DNA of 64,000 nt. Source: Paucidesulfovibrio gracilis DSM 16080. GTDB taxonomy: Bacteria > Desulfobacterota > Desulfovibrionia > Desulfovibrionales > Desulfovibrionaceae. The stretch spans positions 124,001 to 188,000 of the forward strand of contig NZ_FUYC01000004.1 in the NCBI RefSeq assembly GCF_900167125.1, written 5' to 3'. A program made the translations under genes and the position numbers. Positions 62,670-64,000 of the stretch are shown one piece after another. The notes beneath the pieces are model-generated. The model saw only the letters and a list, made by a program, of their open reading frames with translations, searched no databases and was not told the origin of the DNA. Position 1 is the first letter of the stretch; the number at the start of each line of letters is the position of its first letter.

Positions 62670-63080
62670 TCAGGGCGCACCAAAGGTGGGCGTCCAGACT
62701 TCCCAACCCAGCTCTTTGGGGGACTCGCTGAAAACCCAACTTCCGGCGAGGTTGTCTATGTTGATTTTGAGGACGGTTAGTCCATTCCCATCCGTACCGT
62801 TGAATTGCAGAGCCAACACCCCCTTGTCCGGATCCAGCAATCCCACGCCTGTATATCTTTGGCCGTCGATATCTGCTTCAAAGAGATAGGTAGCGCCAAT
62901 GCTCCAGATGCGGCCTGTTCCGGCATAGTCCGGCGGGCCGTCCGGGGGGATGGTGTTCCAGCCTTCCACAACATAGTTGCCTTCAAGGGACGTTCCATTA
63001 CCTGCGTCCGCCGCCACAAGGCAGGGAAGCAGGACCGACAAGAGAAGACCGGCCGTAAAAAGAATGATTCTTCCATTCAT
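62670..63080 (-). CDS. Secreted protein of unknown function
   Basis: This 136-residue protein has a signal peptide (residues 1-24, core LFTAGLLLSVLLPCLV, cleavage after VAA). The mature part is about 110 residues, rich in Gly/Asp and predicted beta (LEGNYVVEGWNTIPPDGPPD, TYLFEADIDGQRYTGVGLLD). The strands look like a small lipocalin- or avidin-like barrel, but this is impression only. It converges with the FUSC gene, 18 bases apart. Confidence 0.65.
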   Translation of the reverse strand: MNGRIILFTAGLLLSVLLPCLVAADAGNGTSLEGNYVVEGWNTIPPDGPPDYAGTGRIWSIGATYLFEADIDGQRYTGVGLLDPDKGVLALQFNGTDGNGLTVLKINIDNLAGSWVFSESPKELGWEVWTPTFGAP

Positions 63081-63183
63081 GGATTGAACATATCAATCCG
63101 TGACAATACCGTCTACCCAAAGGGAGATGTGTTTCCATGTTTCAACAAAATTTCCTTTTTTTAATAAAAACAGCGCAAGCGTA

Positions 63184-63212
63184 TTGACATGTATTCGTGA
63201 TTGGGAATACCG
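63184..63212 (+). promoter_or_regulatory. Promoter of the ilvB leader transcript
   Basis: A consensus TTGACA is at 63184-63189, with a weak -10 (ATACCG at 63207-63212) after 17 bases, about 30 bases before the leader peptide. Confidence 0.45.
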
Positions 63213-63240
63213 TGTCTCAAACATCAAAGGTGGTTTTTGC

Positions 63241-63327
63241 ATGAATCGCGTCAGACTATCCGCTTCGGCTCTCTTCTCCGCCCTCGTAGGCGTAGTAGTA
63301 AGCGTAGTAGTTATCGACGCGTCGTAG
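63241..63327 (+). CDS. Valine-rich attenuation leader peptide of ilvB
   Basis: This 28-codon open frame (ATG 63241, TAG 63325-63327) has AAAGGTGG upstream. The last half encodes LVGVVVSVVVID; seven of the eight valines fall in codons 16-24, and six of these are GTA. Ribosome stalling at the valine codons when charged tRNA-Val is scarce would prevent the terminator at 63356-63385 from forming, the logic of ivbL-type attenuation. Unlike E. coli ivbL there are only three Leu codons and one Ile. The stop lies 28 bases before the terminator stem. Confidence 0.88.
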   Translation: MNRVRLSASALFSALVGVVVSVVVIDAS

Positions 63328-63355
63328 CGGGACCGCTCATTTTTTGCACCATCCT

Positions 63356-63385
63356 CCCTGCCGACGCTGGTCGGCGGGGTTTTTT
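63356..63385 (+). terminator. Attenuator terminator before ilvB
   Basis: A 10-bp stem CCCTGCCGAC (63356-63365) with GTCGGCGGGG (63370-63379) has a 4-base loop and is followed by six T's. It lies between the leader peptide and ilvB. Confidence 0.88.
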
Positions 63386-63450
63386 ATTAGAAAAATCCAA
63401 AATGGTTACCGCCGGCAAGCGCTTTCAGGGACAACCCGAGGAGGCGAGAC

Positions 63451-64000
63451 ATGTTTCGCATGACCGGCGCAGAAATTCTTATCCGCCTGCTGGAACGGCA
63501 GGGCATCCAAACTATTCCCGGCATCCCTGGAGGGGCGAACCTGCCCCTGTACGACGCACTGTCGCGTAGTCCTGTTATTCGTCATGTCTTGGCTCGCCAC
63601 GAACAAGGGGCAGGCTTTATGGCGCAAGGCATGGCCCGTGTCACAGGGAAACCGCAGGTCTTTTTTGCGACCTCCGGCCCCGGAGCTACCAATACGCTCA
63701 CGGCGTTAGCAGATGCCAAGCTTGATTCCGTTCCCGTGATATGCATCACCGGACAGGTGCCCAGCGCCATGATCGGCACGGATGCATTTCAGGAAGTGGA
63801 TATCTACGGCATGAGCATTCCTGCGACAAAGCACAATTTTTTGGTTCGATCCGTGGAAGAACTGCTCCAGGTCATCCCGGAGGCGTTTCGAATTGCCGCT
63901 TCCGGGCGGCCCGGTCCCGTGCTGGTGGATATTCCCAAGGATGTTCAAACCGGGGAACTGGATATGACTTCCTGGCCTGAGCCGGGCTTGCCGGATGCCC
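63451..64000 (+). CDS. ilvB: Acetolactate synthase, large (catalytic) subunit, 5' part
   Basis: This is the first 183 codons of a gene running out of the window. The start is ATG 63451 with GAGGAGG upstream. [20 protein letters not shown] opens the ThDP-binding domain. [14 protein letters not shown] and [16 protein letters not shown] carry the catalytic Glu that activates ThDP, and [20 protein letters not shown] and [18 protein letters not shown] are typical of acetolactate synthase rather than other ThDP enzymes. The enzyme makes acetolactate for valine, isoleucine and leucine. Expression is likely controlled by the valine leader upstream. Confidence 0.95.
   Translation, partial: MFRMTGAEILIRLLERQGIQTIPGIPGGANLPLYDALSRSPVIRHVLARHEQGAGFMAQGMARVTGKPQVFFATSGPGATNTLTALADAKLDSVPVICITGQVPSAMIGTDAFQEVDIYGMSIPATKHNFLVRSVEELLQVIPEAFRIAASGRPGPVLVDIPKDVQTGELDMTSWPEPGLPDA

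Overview
The window carries a chromosomal segment of a free-living anaerobe, most likely a member of the Desulfovibrionaceae (Desulfovibrio and relatives). The evidence is the small assimilatory-type sulfite reductase of about 217 residues at 36928, the order pdxJ-acpS-nnrDE-CBS-tsaE-lysC-cimA, the stand-alone ferredoxin-type thioredoxin reductase, multiheme cytochromes c, and many c-di-GMP proteins. I cannot name the genus from sequence alone. I see no rRNA, tRNA, insertion sequence, prophage or CRISPR array. Most of the segment is ordinary core genome with tight operons.

Layout. 1-3.6 kb: end of a potD-like gene, then a leftward operon of two amino-acid ABC permeases, a binding protein, a glutaredoxin-like protein and a ferredoxin-thioredoxin-reductase-type catalytic protein. 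3.8-5.4 kb: tmk and an OB/HD nucleic-acid hydrolase, leftward. 5.6-10.4 kb: surE, gap, a small CII-like DNA-binding protein and a GH57/DUF3536 enzyme, rightward. 10.4-17.7 kb: a leftward block holding an MBL hydrolase, cimA, lysC, tsaE, a CBS protein, nnrDE, acpS and pdxJ. 17.9-22.9 kb: ugd, a small hypothetical, a chemoreceptor and cheW. 23.1-33.9 kb: mfd, two PpiC/SurA-type foldases, a RodZ-like protein, recO, glyQ, glyS and rpsT, rightward.

34.0-39.9 kb is the most interesting part. It holds a Crp/Fnr-family regulator, a protein combining a sulfite/nitrite-reductase-like cysteine motif with a two-cluster ferredoxin, a second ferredoxin with an unrecognised cysteine-bearing tail, a cupin, the small siroheme sulfite reductase, and a leftward pair encoding a tetraheme NapC-type quinol dehydrogenase and an eight-heme cytochrome of the hydroxylamine-oxidoreductase family (haoC-haoA). 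Two perfect and one near-perfect FNR-like palindromes (TTGAC-N4-GTCAA) lie upstream of the regulator, the second ferredoxin gene and the haoCA pair. I infer one small regulon for nitrogen-oxide, hydroxylamine or sulfite redox chemistry.

40.0-64.0 kb: trkA-trkH potassium uptake, nadC-nadA-nadB (de novo NAD), mgtE, a long leftward run (DUF493-ileS-lspA-lgt-PLDc_N-ybgF-NIL/ferredoxin-PilZ-cheZ), three second-messenger proteins (REC-PAS-GGDEF-EAL, CHASE2 adenylate cyclase, HD-GYP), a FUSC-family membrane protein, a secreted hypothetical, and at the right edge the start of ilvB. A 28-codon valine-rich leader peptide and a terminator precede ilvB, forming a classical attenuator.
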